Assembly: GCA_005402585.1 (NCBI GenBank)
Contig: BIFP01000048.1
Span: 186,001-250,000, forward strand
Direction: 5' to 3'
Origin: Micromonosporaceae bacterium KJ-029
Lineage (GTDB): Bacteria; Actinomycetota; Actinomycetes; Mycobacteriales; Micromonosporaceae
Length of the DNA stretch: 64,000 nt
Positions 1 through 8,504 of this stretch are shown piece after piece (position 1 is the first letter of the stretch; the number at the start of each line of letters is the position of its first letter). The notes under the pieces were generated by a model. It was not told the DNA's origin and ran no database searches. It saw only the letters and a program-made list of their open reading frames with translations. A program made the translations under genes and the position numbers.

Positions 1-1
1 G

Positions 2-331
2 GTCTTCGCCGAGGACGTCGACGCGCTGCTCGGCGCGACCCTGGACGCGCCACCCGGACGACTGGCCACGGTGCTCGGTCTGCTTGCGGGCGCACCGACC
101 GTGGTGGTCCACCTGGAACATCCCCGGCCGGAGTGGCTGCCCCGGATCCCCGGGCTGGTCCGGTCGCTGGTGCCGGAGGCGGCGGTGCACGTCGTACCGG
201 TGCCGGCGGGGACCGTGCCGCGGACCACCAGCGGCAAGCCGAGACGTCGCCTGCTGTGGCGCCGCCACCTCGCCGACGCCGCCCCGCCCGGACCGGCGGG
301 ACCGGTCAGGGCCCGCCGAGGCTCCGGATGA
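2..331 (+). CDS. Acyl/aryl-AMP ligase, C-terminal end only (5' outside window)
   Basis: The reading frame is open from the window edge to a TGA and gives about 109 residues. Near the end is a P-R-T-T-S-G-K-P-R-R-R stretch, the A10-type lysine motif of adenylate-forming enzymes, where the lysine helps form the acyl-adenylate. The flavour (TSGKxRR) is closer to fatty-acyl-AMP ligases or acyl-CoA synthetases than to the TxxGKxDKK ending of YbtE-like salicylate-AMP ligases. Its place beside the NRPS operon suggests it supplies the starter acid for the ArCP; that is inference. It runs convergently into the thioesterase gene and the last 26 bp of the two genes overlap. The substrate cannot be told from this fragment. 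Confidence 0.7.
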   Translation, partial: VFAEDVDALLGATLDAPPGRLATVLGLLAGAPTVVVHLEHPRPEWLPRIPGLVRSLVPEAAVHVVPVPAGTVPRTTSGKPRRRLLWRRHLADAAPPGPAGPVRARRGSG

Positions 332-1061
332 CGCCGGCCAGCACCTTCGTCCGGTGCGGCACCAGGTAGAAGTGGTCGCCGTCGAAGACGGTGAGGTCGA
401 AGGCCGCCCGGGTGTACGACGCCCAGGCCGCCACCTCGTCCACGGCCGCCTCGGTGTCCACGTCGCCGACCAGCGCGGAGATCGGCGTTGCCAACGGCTC
501 CCCCTCGACCGGGCGGTAGCTCTCGATCAGCCGGTAGTCCGCCCGTAGCGTCGGCAGCAGCGCCGCTCGTAGCTGCGCGTTGTCCAGCGCCGCCGGGTCG
601 GTGCCGTTCAGCCTGCGCAGCTCCGCCCAGAGATCGTCGTCCGGGCCGAGGTGCTTGCTGCCCGGCCGGTGGTGGCGCGGCGCGGGCCGCCCCGAGACGA
701 ACAGGTGCGACAGGGGTCCCTCGTGCCGCCGCTCCAACCGGCGGGCCACCTCGTACGCCACCGCGGCGCCCATGCTGTGGCCGAACAGGGCGAGAGGCAG
801 GTCCCGCCGGGGGGCGAGCACCTCGGCGATCATGTCGGCCAGCACGTCCATGGAGGTCACCGGCGGTTCGCCGATCCGGTCCAGCCGGCCCGGGTACTGC
901 ACCGCCAGCAGCTCGATGCCGTCCGGCAGTTCGGCCGCCCAGCCCCGGTAGAACGGCGCGCTGCCGCTGGCGTGCGGAAAGCAGACCAGCCGTACCGTGG
1001 CCGTGGGCCGGGGGCGGTAGCAGCGCAGCCAGCGACGGGCCGTGGCGTCGACCCCGCTCAC
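306..1061 (-). CDS. Type II thioesterase of the metallophore NRPS operon
   Basis: A 251-residue alpha/beta hydrolase of the external (type II) thioesterase family, like YbtT/PchC. These cytosolic enzymes clear wrongly loaded or stalled groups from carrier proteins. The nucleophile motif G-H-S-M-G is intact and a G-D-H-F motif near the C-terminus supplies the catalytic histidine. The GTG start at 1061 was chosen because it overlaps the stop of the imide reductase (GTGA), giving translational coupling. It is the last gene of the leftward operon. Because the TE domain of NRPS B lacks its serine, this may be the only functional thioesterase of the pathway and could take part in release; that is inference. 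Confidence 0.88.
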   Translation of the reverse strand: MSGVDATARRWLRCYRPRPTATVRLVCFPHASGSAPFYRGWAAELPDGIELLAVQYPGRLDRIGEPPVTSMDVLADMIAEVLAPRRDLPLALFGHSMGAAVAYEVARRLERRHEGPLSHLFVSGRPAPRHHRPGSKHLGPDDDLWAELRRLNGTDPAALDNAQLRAALLPTLRADYRLIESYRPVEGEPLATPISALVGDVDTEAAVDEVAAWASYTRAAFDLTVFDGDHFYLVPHRTKVLAGVIRSLGGP

Positions 1062-2230
1062 CCGGCCACCGCCACGGCGCCGGCCACGGACGCGCCCGAC
1101 GGGTCGGCCGCCGCGGTGTCGCCGGCCGCCGCCAGGGCCCGGAGGTCGTCGGCCCCGAGCATCCGGGGCGGCTCGGCGCCGACCAGCTCGGGCGGGCCGA
1201 GGATCGCGGTCAGCTCCTGCCACAGCTGGCACAACGTCAGGTGGTACTGGCCCTGGCGCAGCGGGTCCTCGCCCCGCTCGACGGTGTCCCGCAACGCCCA
1301 CAGTGCCCGGCGCACCCCCTGCGGCCAGGTGGTGCCGAACACCGTGTCGTAGTGCGGCACCTCGGTCGGGCCGAGGGTGACCGCGCTGGGGGTGCTGGTG
1401 TCACGCCGTCCGGCGAAGTGCGGGTCGGCGCCGATCCCGGCGACCTCCCGGGGGAAGTCGGGCCGGGCCGTCCACACCGTCGGGCCGTGCGTGCCGACCA
1501 GGGTGAGGTTGCCCGCCTCGGTGCCGATCGTGATCCGGTGCATCAGGTGGGCGTAGTTGTCGGGGTCGGCCGGGTCCATCTGGTTCTGCACCCGCAACGT
1601 CACCGGCACCCCGGCCAGCACCCCGTCCAGGCTGCGGAACGGCAGGTCGAGGCTGGTCGCCGTGGTGACGGTCGCGGGCAGCGCCGGCAGCTCGGTGAAC
1701 CGCCACGGCCGGACCCCGCCGAGCGCCTGGCCGAGCAGGTCCAGCAGCGAGTATGCCAACTGGAACCCGCAGGCCACGTCGAGGTAGCGGGGCGGCTGCC
1801 GGCGCAGCAGCTCACCGGCCGCGCCGAGGAAGCGGCGCACCGGGGTGATGTGCCGGTAGAACGGGTTGAGCTGGTACACCACCTTGTGCCGGCGGGCCTG
1901 CCGCAGGCAGCGGGCCAGCTCGTCGTGGTGCAGCGGATGTTCCTGGAGCACGTGCAGGCCGCGCGCCATCAGCTCCATCGCCAGCTCGGAGCCCCGACCG
2001 CCGAGCAGTCCGCCACGGATCACCACGCAGGCGATGTCGATGTCGTCGGGCAGTTGGTCCACCGCCGTGTACAGCGGCACCCCGTAGTGCGCGGCGCAGG
2101 CTCGGGACCGGTCGCTGCCTCCGGCGAGGACACCGGCGAGTTGGAAGCTCGGGTCCGCGTCGCGGAAGGACTCCAGGTAGACCTGGCCGAAGCGGGTGCC
2201 GCAGACGACCACCCGGGTGGGTCGGTTCAA
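1058..2230 (-). CDS. Thiazolinyl imide reductase (Irp3/YbtU/PchG family)
   Basis: A 390-residue NAD(P)-dependent oxidoreductase with a Gfo/Idh/MocA-like fold. An N-terminal strand-turn-helix, V-V-V-C-G-T-R-F-G-Q, forms the dinucleotide site and resembles the start of YbtU/Irp3. Family members reduce a carrier-bound thiazoline C=N bond to a thiazolidine during yersiniabactin or pyochelin assembly. The TTG at 2230 was chosen because it overlaps the upstream stop (TTGA) and has GAGGAGG about 7 nt before it. Upstream in-frame codons fall inside the previous gene. Its presence is the strongest evidence that the NRPS makes reduced thiazoline rings. Confidence 0.9.
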   Translation of the reverse strand: MNRPTRVVVCGTRFGQVYLESFRDADPSFQLAGVLAGGSDRSRACAAHYGVPLYTAVDQLPDDIDIACVVIRGGLLGGRGSELAMELMARGLHVLQEHPLHHDELARCLRQARRHKVVYQLNPFYRHITPVRRFLGAAGELLRRQPPRYLDVACGFQLAYSLLDLLGQALGGVRPWRFTELPALPATVTTATSLDLPFRSLDGVLAGVPVTLRVQNQMDPADPDNYAHLMHRITIGTEAGNLTLVGTHGPTVWTARPDFPREVAGIGADPHFAGRRDTSTPSAVTLGPTEVPHYDTVFGTTWPQGVRRALWALRDTVERGEDPLRQGQYHLTLCQLWQELTAILGPPELVGAEPPRMLGADDLRALAAAGDTAAADPSGASVAGAVAVAG

Positions 2231-3300
2231 AGCACGTCCTCCTCGTAGCGGTCGGCGGCGGGAACGTCCGCCACGACGGAGGCGAGCAGCACCGCTGGTG
2301 CCGCCGCCAGCTCGGCGAAGGTGGCCACCGGGTCGAGCGCCTCGGCGGCGTGCCACACGCCCGGCGGCACGGCGCCGGCCAGCACCGCCCGGGTCGCCAC
2401 CGCCGCCACCGTACCGGTGAGGTCGCTGGCACCGGTGCCGCGCACCACCGCCGTCCGGCCGCCGCCCGGACCGTCCAGGGTGACCACCAGGCTCTGGTAC
2501 GGGCGCTGCCCGAACAGGTCCAGCTCGGCGGCCCGGCACAGCCGCTCGGCGGCCCGGCGGTGGCCGCCGTCGTCGGGCGAGGGTGCGGCGCGCAGTGCCG
2601 CCAGCACCCGCTGCCCGGTGAAGACCGAGTACCAGTCGACCCGTCGCAGGTCCAGCGCGGCGGCGATCCGGGCCGCCTCCGTGCTCAGGTAGGGCTGCGC
2701 GGTGACCGGCTCGGGGAAGAACGGCACCGCCAGGTCGGCGACCGGGCTGAGCGCACCCGGGACCACCCGGCCGTCCCGCCAGGCCGCCGAGGGCCAGCCG
2801 AAGCTGTCGTCGGCGGCGACGTAGTCCACCGCGGCGGTCAGGGTGAACCGGTCCCGCCCGCCGACGTACCCGGTCAGCCGCTCACCGTCGGGCAGTTGCG
2901 CGGCGAGCAGCCGGGGCAGCAGCCCGGACAGGCCGGGCATCATCCCGGCCGACACCACCGCGACCCGCGCGGTGTCGGTGGTGGCCGCCGCGACCGCGGC
3001 GTACAGCGTGTCGTCGCCGGCCGCGTCCACGTAGTCGGCGCCGGCCACGGCGGCCGCCCGGGCGACGGTGTCGACCAGGTCGATCGCCGGACCGGCGCAG
3101 TTGAGCACCAGCCGGGCGCCGGCACAGAACCGGGCCAGGTCGGCCGGGTCCCGGGCGTCGACGGTCACCCGCTCGACCCCCTCGATGTCGGGGGGACGCC
3201 GGGCACCGGCCCGCAGCGGGCCGACGCCCCACGAACACAACAGCTCCAGCGCGGCCCGGCCCACCGCGCCGGAGGCGCCGAGCACGGCGACAGCGCTCAC
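2227..3300 (-). CDS. Saccharopine dehydrogenase-like NAD(P)-dependent reductase
   Basis: A 357-residue protein opening with a Rossmann motif (V-A-V-L-G-A-S-G-A-V-G) and a saccharopine dehydrogenase-type organisation: NADP domain to about residue 120, then a catalytic domain. GTG start at 3300, overlapping the NRPS B stop by 4 nt; its own stop overlaps the imide reductase start. No substrate can be read from the sequence. It is a second reductase in an operon that already has a thiazolinyl imide reductase. It may reduce another ring or an imine, or help release the product. Opine-type metallophore dehydrogenases belong to related folds, but no opine pathway genes are seen here. Confidence 0.75.
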   Translation of the reverse strand: MSAVAVLGASGAVGRAALELLCSWGVGPLRAGARRPPDIEGVERVTVDARDPADLARFCAGARLVLNCAGPAIDLVDTVARAAAVAGADYVDAAGDDTLYAAVAAATTDTARVAVVSAGMMPGLSGLLPRLLAAQLPDGERLTGYVGGRDRFTLTAAVDYVAADDSFGWPSAAWRDGRVVPGALSPVADLAVPFFPEPVTAQPYLSTEAARIAAALDLRRVDWYSVFTGQRVLAALRAAPSPDDGGHRRAAERLCRAAELDLFGQRPYQSLVVTLDGPGGGRTAVVRGTGASDLTGTVAAVATRAVLAGAVPPGVWHAAEALDPVATFAELAAAPAVLLASVVADVPAADRYEEDVL

Positions 3301-6300
3301 CGGGCCGGCTCCGGGTCGGCGGCGGCCAGCGCGTCCGCGGCCGCCTGCCCCAGCACCGTCCGGTGGTCCCCGTCGACATCGACGGTACGCACGTCACCGA
3401 GGCACAGATCGGCCCAGAACTCCAACTCCTCGGCGTCGTACGGCACCTCGCCGGTGGGCCGCAGCACGGTGAGGTCACCGGCGTACAGGGTCGGCTCGTG
3501 CCGGACCGTCGCAGCCAGACGCGCTGCGAAGCCGTCGTCGGGTTCCCCGCCACCGGTCTCGACCCGGTACGCCGTGGCGACGTCGCCGGCCGTGCCCGGC
3601 CGCCACGGTGACATCAGCACCAGGGCCTCGACCTGGCCACCGGCCTCGGTCAGCGACCGGGCCACCTCCAGGGCGAGGGTCGCCCCGAGGCCGTGCCCGA
3701 CCAGCCGGACCGCCGGATGACCGGCGGCGGCGATCAGCCGGGCCTGCTCGGCGGCGACCCGGGGCAGGTCGTCGGCGGTGCCGGCGGCCAGCCCGAACAC
3801 GGGACCGGTCGCCGCGAGGTGCGGCACCAGCGGCGCGTACCCGTCGACCGTGCCGGCGCAGCCCGGCACCAGCACCCATGGGGTGCCGGGGCCCGCCGCG
3901 TGCAGCACGGACAGTCCGCCCGCGTCCGGCGCCGGGTCGACGGCCGGCGTCGCGGCGACCGGTGCCGCCGCCGACTCCGTCTCGATGTGCCCGGCGAGCG
4001 CGGCCACGGTCGGCTGCTCCAGCACCTGACGCAGCAACTGGTCGAAGAAGAGGCTTGCGGCCTGCGGGATCTCCTCCAGGATCCGGCCGGTGATCTGCGC
4101 CGCGACCAGCGAGTCACCGCCGAGTTCGAACAGGTTCTCGTCGCGGCCCACCCGCGGCACCCGCAGCGCCTCGGCCCACACCGCCGCGATCCGGCGTTCC
4201 AGGTCGCTGCCAGGAGCGCTGGACGCGGCGACCGCGGTCGCCCCCCGCCGGGGCAGCCGGCGCCGCAACGCCGCCCGGTCCACCTTGCCGTTGGCGTTGA
4301 GCGGGAAGGCGTCGACGATCTGCACCACCGCCGGGACCATGTACTCCGGCAGCCGCTGCGCCAGGTGCCCGGTGAGGTCCTCCCGAGAGATCCGCACCCG
4401 GTCGGTCTTGAACCGGGCGGCCAGCACGCACATGCCGAGTTCGGCGATGAAGCCGTCCGGTTCGGGCAGGCACAACGGCTGCGTCGCGCCCGCCGCGTCC
4501 AGCACCTCCAGCCAGGACCGGCGTTCGAGGAAGACCTGCTCGGTGCCCTGGCGCAGGTCGGTGAAGTCGGCGGTGGCCTCGTCCACCCGGACCAACAACT
4601 CCAGCGAGGTCATGATCTGGTGGTGGTCCCGGGTCATCTCGCAGGCCACCAGCCAGCCCTGCGGCGCCAGCACCCCGCGCAGCCGGTCCAGCGCCCGGCC
4701 GACGTCGGAGCTGGCGTGCAGCACGTCGCCGGCCACCACGATGTCGAAGGAGTTCGGTGCGAGGCCCTGCGCCGCGAGATCCTGGTCGATGTCGACCGCC
4801 CCCAGGCGCAGGCCGGGCAGCTCGCCGAAGCGGGTCCGCAGCTCGTTGACGAAGAACGGGGAAAGGTCGGTGGCGAGGTAGTCCACCTCGTGGCCGTCCA
4901 ACGCGGCGAGCACCGCGGCGGTGGTGCCCCCGGCACCCGCACCGATCTCCAGGACCCGCAGCGCGCCCGGTTCGATCCGCTGCCCGGCGATGCGCCGCAC
5001 CAGGGCGGCGGCCGCCTCGTTGGCCCACCGGTTGAACAGGGTCCGCTCGTAGAGCCCCTGCGAGACGTCCACCCGGCCCTGCGGGAACAGCAGCGCCAGC
5101 GGATCGTCCTCGCCGCGCAGCAGGGCGGGCAGCTGGGCGGTACTGGCCCGGAAGTAGTCCAGCAGCTCCCGGTCCTCGGCGTCGGCGAGTTGCTCGACGG
5201 CCCGCCACTGCGCGGCGCTGTCCGCCGCCGTACCCGCCACGGTCAGCCCGTACCGGCCGGAGGTGTCGCGGTCGAGCAGGCCGGCGCCGGTGAGCGCGCG
5301 CAGCCACCGCCGCACCAGCCGGTGGTGGCGGGACGCGACCCGGGCGGCGTCGAGGATCTCCGTCGACGTGTGCCGCGCCCCGTCGGCGGTGAACAGGCCC
5401 GCCGCGCGGAACGCGTCGACCATCGCCGGCAGCGCGACGTCATCCAGCCGGTGGGCGTACGCCAGATAACGCTCGCGGTCGACGCCGGCGAGCGTGGCGT
5501 CGGCGTCGGCGCAGGCCGTCGCGCCGAGCTGCCGCGCGGCGGTCTCGTCGTGCCCCGCCTGCGTCGCGGTCACCGCCCGGCTGGCCGGCTCGACGAACGC
5601 GGCCAGCCGACGCTCCAACGGGGTGTCCCCGTCGACCACCACGGCAGCGCCGGCCACCCCCGGGTGCGAGCCCAGCGCCGACTCGATCTCGGCCAGCTCG
5701 ATCCGGTACCCCCGGATCTTCACCTGGAGGTCCTCGCGGCCGAGGAACTCGATGGTGCCGTCGGGCAGGTACCGGCCGACGTCGCCGGTGCGGTACAGCA
5801 CCTCACCGGTCTCCGGGTGGCCGACGAACCGCTCGGCGGTGCGCTCCCGGTCGTTCAGATAGCCCAGCGCCAGCCCGGCACCACCGATGTACAGCTCGCC
5901 GGTGACCAGGTCCGGACGCGGGCGCAGCGCCGCGTCGAGCACATGGAAGCTCTGGTTGGTCAGCGGGCGGCCGTACGGGATGCTGCGCCAGGCCGGGTCG
6001 GCCTGCTCGATCGGATACCAGATCGACCAGATCGACGCCTCGGTCGCCCCACCCAGGCTGACCACCCGCAGCCCGGGCACCCGGGCGCGGATCTGGTCCG
6101 GCAGCGCCACCGGGATCCAGTCACCGGAGAGCATCGCCAGCCGCAGCCCACCGAACGCCGCCGCCGGGGCCGCGACCAGGTAGTCGTGCAGCATCTGCAA
6201 CTGTGCGGGCACCGAGTTCCACACCGTCACCGCGTGCCCCGCGACCAGCTCCGCCCAGTGCGACGGGTCACCGCGGCGCTCCGGGTCGGGCAGCACCACC

Positions 6301-8504
6301 GCGCCGCCGACGGACAGCGGGCCGAAGATGTCGTACACCGACAGGTCGAAGCCGAGGTTGGACAGGCCGAGCACCCGGTCGTCGGGCCCGACACCGAAGC
6401 GCTCGTTGATGTCGAGCACCGTGTTCAACGCGCCCTGGTGGTTGATCATCACGCCCTTCGGCGTGCCGGTGGAGCCGGAGGTGTGGATGACGTACGCCAG
6501 CTCCTCCGGGTCGCCGGAGCCGTCTACCGGGTGCGGCTCCCCCTCGGGCAGCGTGTCGACCGGGAGTAGCCGCAGCCCCTCGGCCCAGCCGGCCGGGTCG
6601 ACCCAGGACTGGGTCAGCGCGCAGCGGATACCGGCGTTCTCCAGGATGGTCCGGCGACGCGCGGCCGGCTGCGAGGTGTCCACCGGCACGTAGACGCAGC
6701 CGGCGAGCAGCGCGCCGAGCACCGCGACGACCTGCTCGCAGCCCCGGTCCGTGACCACCGCGACGAGTTCCTGCCGGCGGCAGCCGGCGGCGGTCAGCGC
6801 CTCGGCCACCCCGGCCGCCCGGCCCAGCAGCTCGGCGTAGCTCAGCGTCCGGTCGGCGGCGATGACGGCCGGCCGGTCGGGGGTGCTCAACGCCTGCAGT
6901 ACGACCCGGTCGTGCAGCATCCCGGCGGGCAGCGGCGCCTTCGTCCGGTTGGCCTCGGCCCGGCGCTCCAGGGCAGCCGTCGGCGGCTCCGGGTGCCCGG
7001 TGCGGCGCCACGCCCCGTCGTCGGCGGCCAGCTGGTGCAGCAACGCCTCGTACGCGGCGAACATCTCGTCGACCACCCCGGGCGGGAAGACGTCCTCCCG
7101 CACGTCCCAGTTGGACGCCAGGCCACCGTCACGCTCGATGTTCTGGCAGTCGATCCAGACCTGCGGGGTCTGGCTGATCCCGTAGCCCAGCTCGCCCAGC
7201 GGCGCACCGTCGGCGGCGGCCCCGGCGTCGGCGACGCCGATGGCGCTGGTGAACACCACCGGGAACAGCGCCGCCTCGGCGCCCTGCCGACGGGCGATCT
7301 CCCGCATCACCTCGATGCCGCTGAACGTACGGTGGTCCAGGTCCTCCCACAGCTGCGCCTGAAGGTCGCGGGCCCGCTCGGCGAAGCGGCGGGTCGGGTC
7401 GGCGTCGACCGCCAGCAGCTCCACCGAGGTGAAGTCGCCGACCAGGGCGTTGACCTGCTCGTGCAGCGGCATCCGGTTGAGCAGCGTGATGTCCAGGGTG
7501 AACCGGGATCGGCGGCTCCACGCCGCGATGGTGTCGGCGTACGCGGCCAGCACCGCCCCGGACGGGCTGATCCCGTACCGTCCGGCCCGCTGGCGCAGCC
7601 CCTCCCACACCTGCGGCGACAGCCGGGTCTCCCAGCGACGGAACCGGCCCTCGCTGTCGGCCGGGCGGGTCACCGTGGGCAGCTCCGGCGCGGCCGGCAG
7701 CTCGTCGAGGCGCGCCAGCCACCACTGCCGGTCCCGCTCGTGTCGCGGGCTGTCCCGCACCGTGCGTTCGGCCAGCTGGTAGTCGCGGAAGGTGATCTCC
7801 AGCGGCGGCAGCGGCTCGTCCGGCCGGTGGTAGAGCCGGTGCAGCTCGTCCAGGACGACCTGCACGCTGACGAAGTCGGCGATCAGGAAGTCGATCGACA
7901 CGTGCAGCACGGCCCGGCGGTCGGCCAGGGTGATCCGGGCGGCGAACAGCGGCCACCGGTCGGGGGTGTGCACCAGGTGGTCCATCTCCGCACGGACCGC
8001 GCTCAGACCGGCCTCGACCACCGCGTCGGGCCGGCCGGTCAGGTCGATCACCGGCACCTCGAACGGCGGCACCTCCGGCAGCACCCGCTGCGCACCGTCG
8101 GCCTCCACCACCGCGCGGAGCATGTCGTGCCGCTCGATCAGCGCCCGCCAGGCGGCGGTCATCCGTGCCGGGTCCAGCTCCGGGTAGATCAGTTCGCCGT
8201 AGCCGTGGCAGGCGACGCCGCCGTAGGCGAACGTCTCCCCCCGGCCGAGCAGGTACGCCGCCTGCACGTCGGTGACCGGGAACGGGTCGTGCCGGCGCTC
8301 CGGGTCCGGCACCAGGGCTACGGTCCCGGCGCTTTCGTCGAGGTGGGCGACGATCTCGTCGCGGCGAGCACGCAGCGCCTCCCGGCGGTCCGGTGTCATC
8401 GCCCCCTGCGGGGCCCGGAAGCGCAGCTGACCGGCCTCCAACCAGATCCGTACCCCTACGCTCTCCAGTTCGGCGAGCAGGTCACCGGCGGACGACTGAC
8501 TCAT
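3297..8504 (-). CDS. NRPS B: TubC docking-Cy-A(Cys)-MT-PCP-TE
   Basis: 1735 residues. Residues about 1-55 form a TubC-type N-terminal docking domain. Then comes a cyclization domain with an intact D-x4-D-x2-S motif (DFLIADFVS), followed by an A domain. Its binding-pocket residues read D-L-Y-N-L-S-L-I-W, the classic cysteine code. A SAM methyltransferase domain (L-E-I-G-A-G-A-G-G) is inserted between the A8 and A9 regions, as in PchF. A PCP (ELGGDSL) and a C-terminal alpha/beta hydrolase domain follow. The predicted job is to add, cyclise and methylate a cysteine, giving an N-methyl thiazolidine or methyl-thiazoline end. The TE domain has G-H-G-L-G in place of GxSxG, so its nucleophile is missing, although a G-D-H motif remains. 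The ATG overlaps the NRPS A stop by 4 nt. Confidence 0.93.
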   Translation of the reverse strand: MSQSSAGDLLAELESVGVRIWLEAGQLRFRAPQGAMTPDRREALRARRDEIVAHLDESAGTVALVPDPERRHDPFPVTDVQAAYLLGRGETFAYGGVACHGYGELIYPELDPARMTAAWRALIERHDMLRAVVEADGAQRVLPEVPPFEVPVIDLTGRPDAVVEAGLSAVRAEMDHLVHTPDRWPLFAARITLADRRAVLHVSIDFLIADFVSVQVVLDELHRLYHRPDEPLPPLEITFRDYQLAERTVRDSPRHERDRQWWLARLDELPAAPELPTVTRPADSEGRFRRWETRLSPQVWEGLRQRAGRYGISPSGAVLAAYADTIAAWSRRSRFTLDITLLNRMPLHEQVNALVGDFTSVELLAVDADPTRRFAERARDLQAQLWEDLDHRTFSGIEVMREIARRQGAEAALFPVVFTSAIGVADAGAAADGAPLGELGYGISQTPQVWIDCQNIERDGGLASNWDVREDVFPPGVVDEMFAAYEALLHQLAADDGAWRRTGHPEPPTAALERRAEANRTKAPLPAGMLHDRVVLQALSTPDRPAVIAADRTLSYAELLGRAAGVAEALTAAGCRRQELVAVVTDRGCEQVVAVLGALLAGCVYVPVDTSQPAARRRTILENAGIRCALTQSWVDPAGWAEGLRLLPVDTLPEGEPHPVDGSGDPEELAYVIHTSGSTGTPKGVMINHQGALNTVLDINERFGVGPDDRVLGLSNLGFDLSVYDIFGPLSVGGAVVLPDPERRGDPSHWAELVAGHAVTVWNSVPAQLQMLHDYLVAAPAAAFGGLRLAMLSGDWIPVALPDQIRARVPGLRVVSLGGATEASIWSIWYPIEQADPAWRSIPYGRPLTNQSFHVLDAALRPRPDLVTGELYIGGAGLALGYLNDRERTAERFVGHPETGEVLYRTGDVGRYLPDGTIEFLGREDLQVKIRGYRIELAEIESALGSHPGVAGAAVVVDGDTPLERRLAAFVEPASRAVTATQAGHDETAARQLGATACADADATLAGVDRERYLAYAHRLDDVALPAMVDAFRAAGLFTADGARHTSTEILDAARVASRHHRLVRRWLRALTGAGLLDRDTSGRYGLTVAGTAADSAAQWRAVEQLADAEDRELLDYFRASTAQLPALLRGEDDPLALLFPQGRVDVSQGLYERTLFNRWANEAAAALVRRIAGQRIEPGALRVLEIGAGAGGTTAAVLAALDGHEVDYLATDLSPFFVNELRTRFGELPGLRLGAVDIDQDLAAQGLAPNSFDIVVAGDVLHASSDVGRALDRLRGVLAPQGWLVACEMTRDHHQIMTSLELLVRVDEATADFTDLRQGTEQVFLERRSWLEVLDAAGATQPLCLPEPDGFIAELGMCVLAARFKTDRVRISREDLTGHLAQRLPEYMVPAVVQIVDAFPLNANGKVDRAALRRRLPRRGATAVAASSAPGSDLERRIAAVWAEALRVPRVGRDENLFELGGDSLVAAQITGRILEEIPQAASLFFDQLLRQVLEQPTVAALAGHIETESAAAPVAATPAVDPAPDAGGLSVLHAAGPGTPWVLVPGCAGTVDGYAPLVPHLAATGPVFGLAAGTADDLPRVAAEQARLIAAAGHPAVRLVGHGLGATLALEVARSLTEAGGQVEALVLMSPWRPGTAGDVATAYRVETGGGEPDDGFAARLAATVRHEPTLYAGDLTVLRPTGEVPYDAEELEFWADLCLGDVRTVDVDGDHRTVLGQAAADALAAADPEPAR

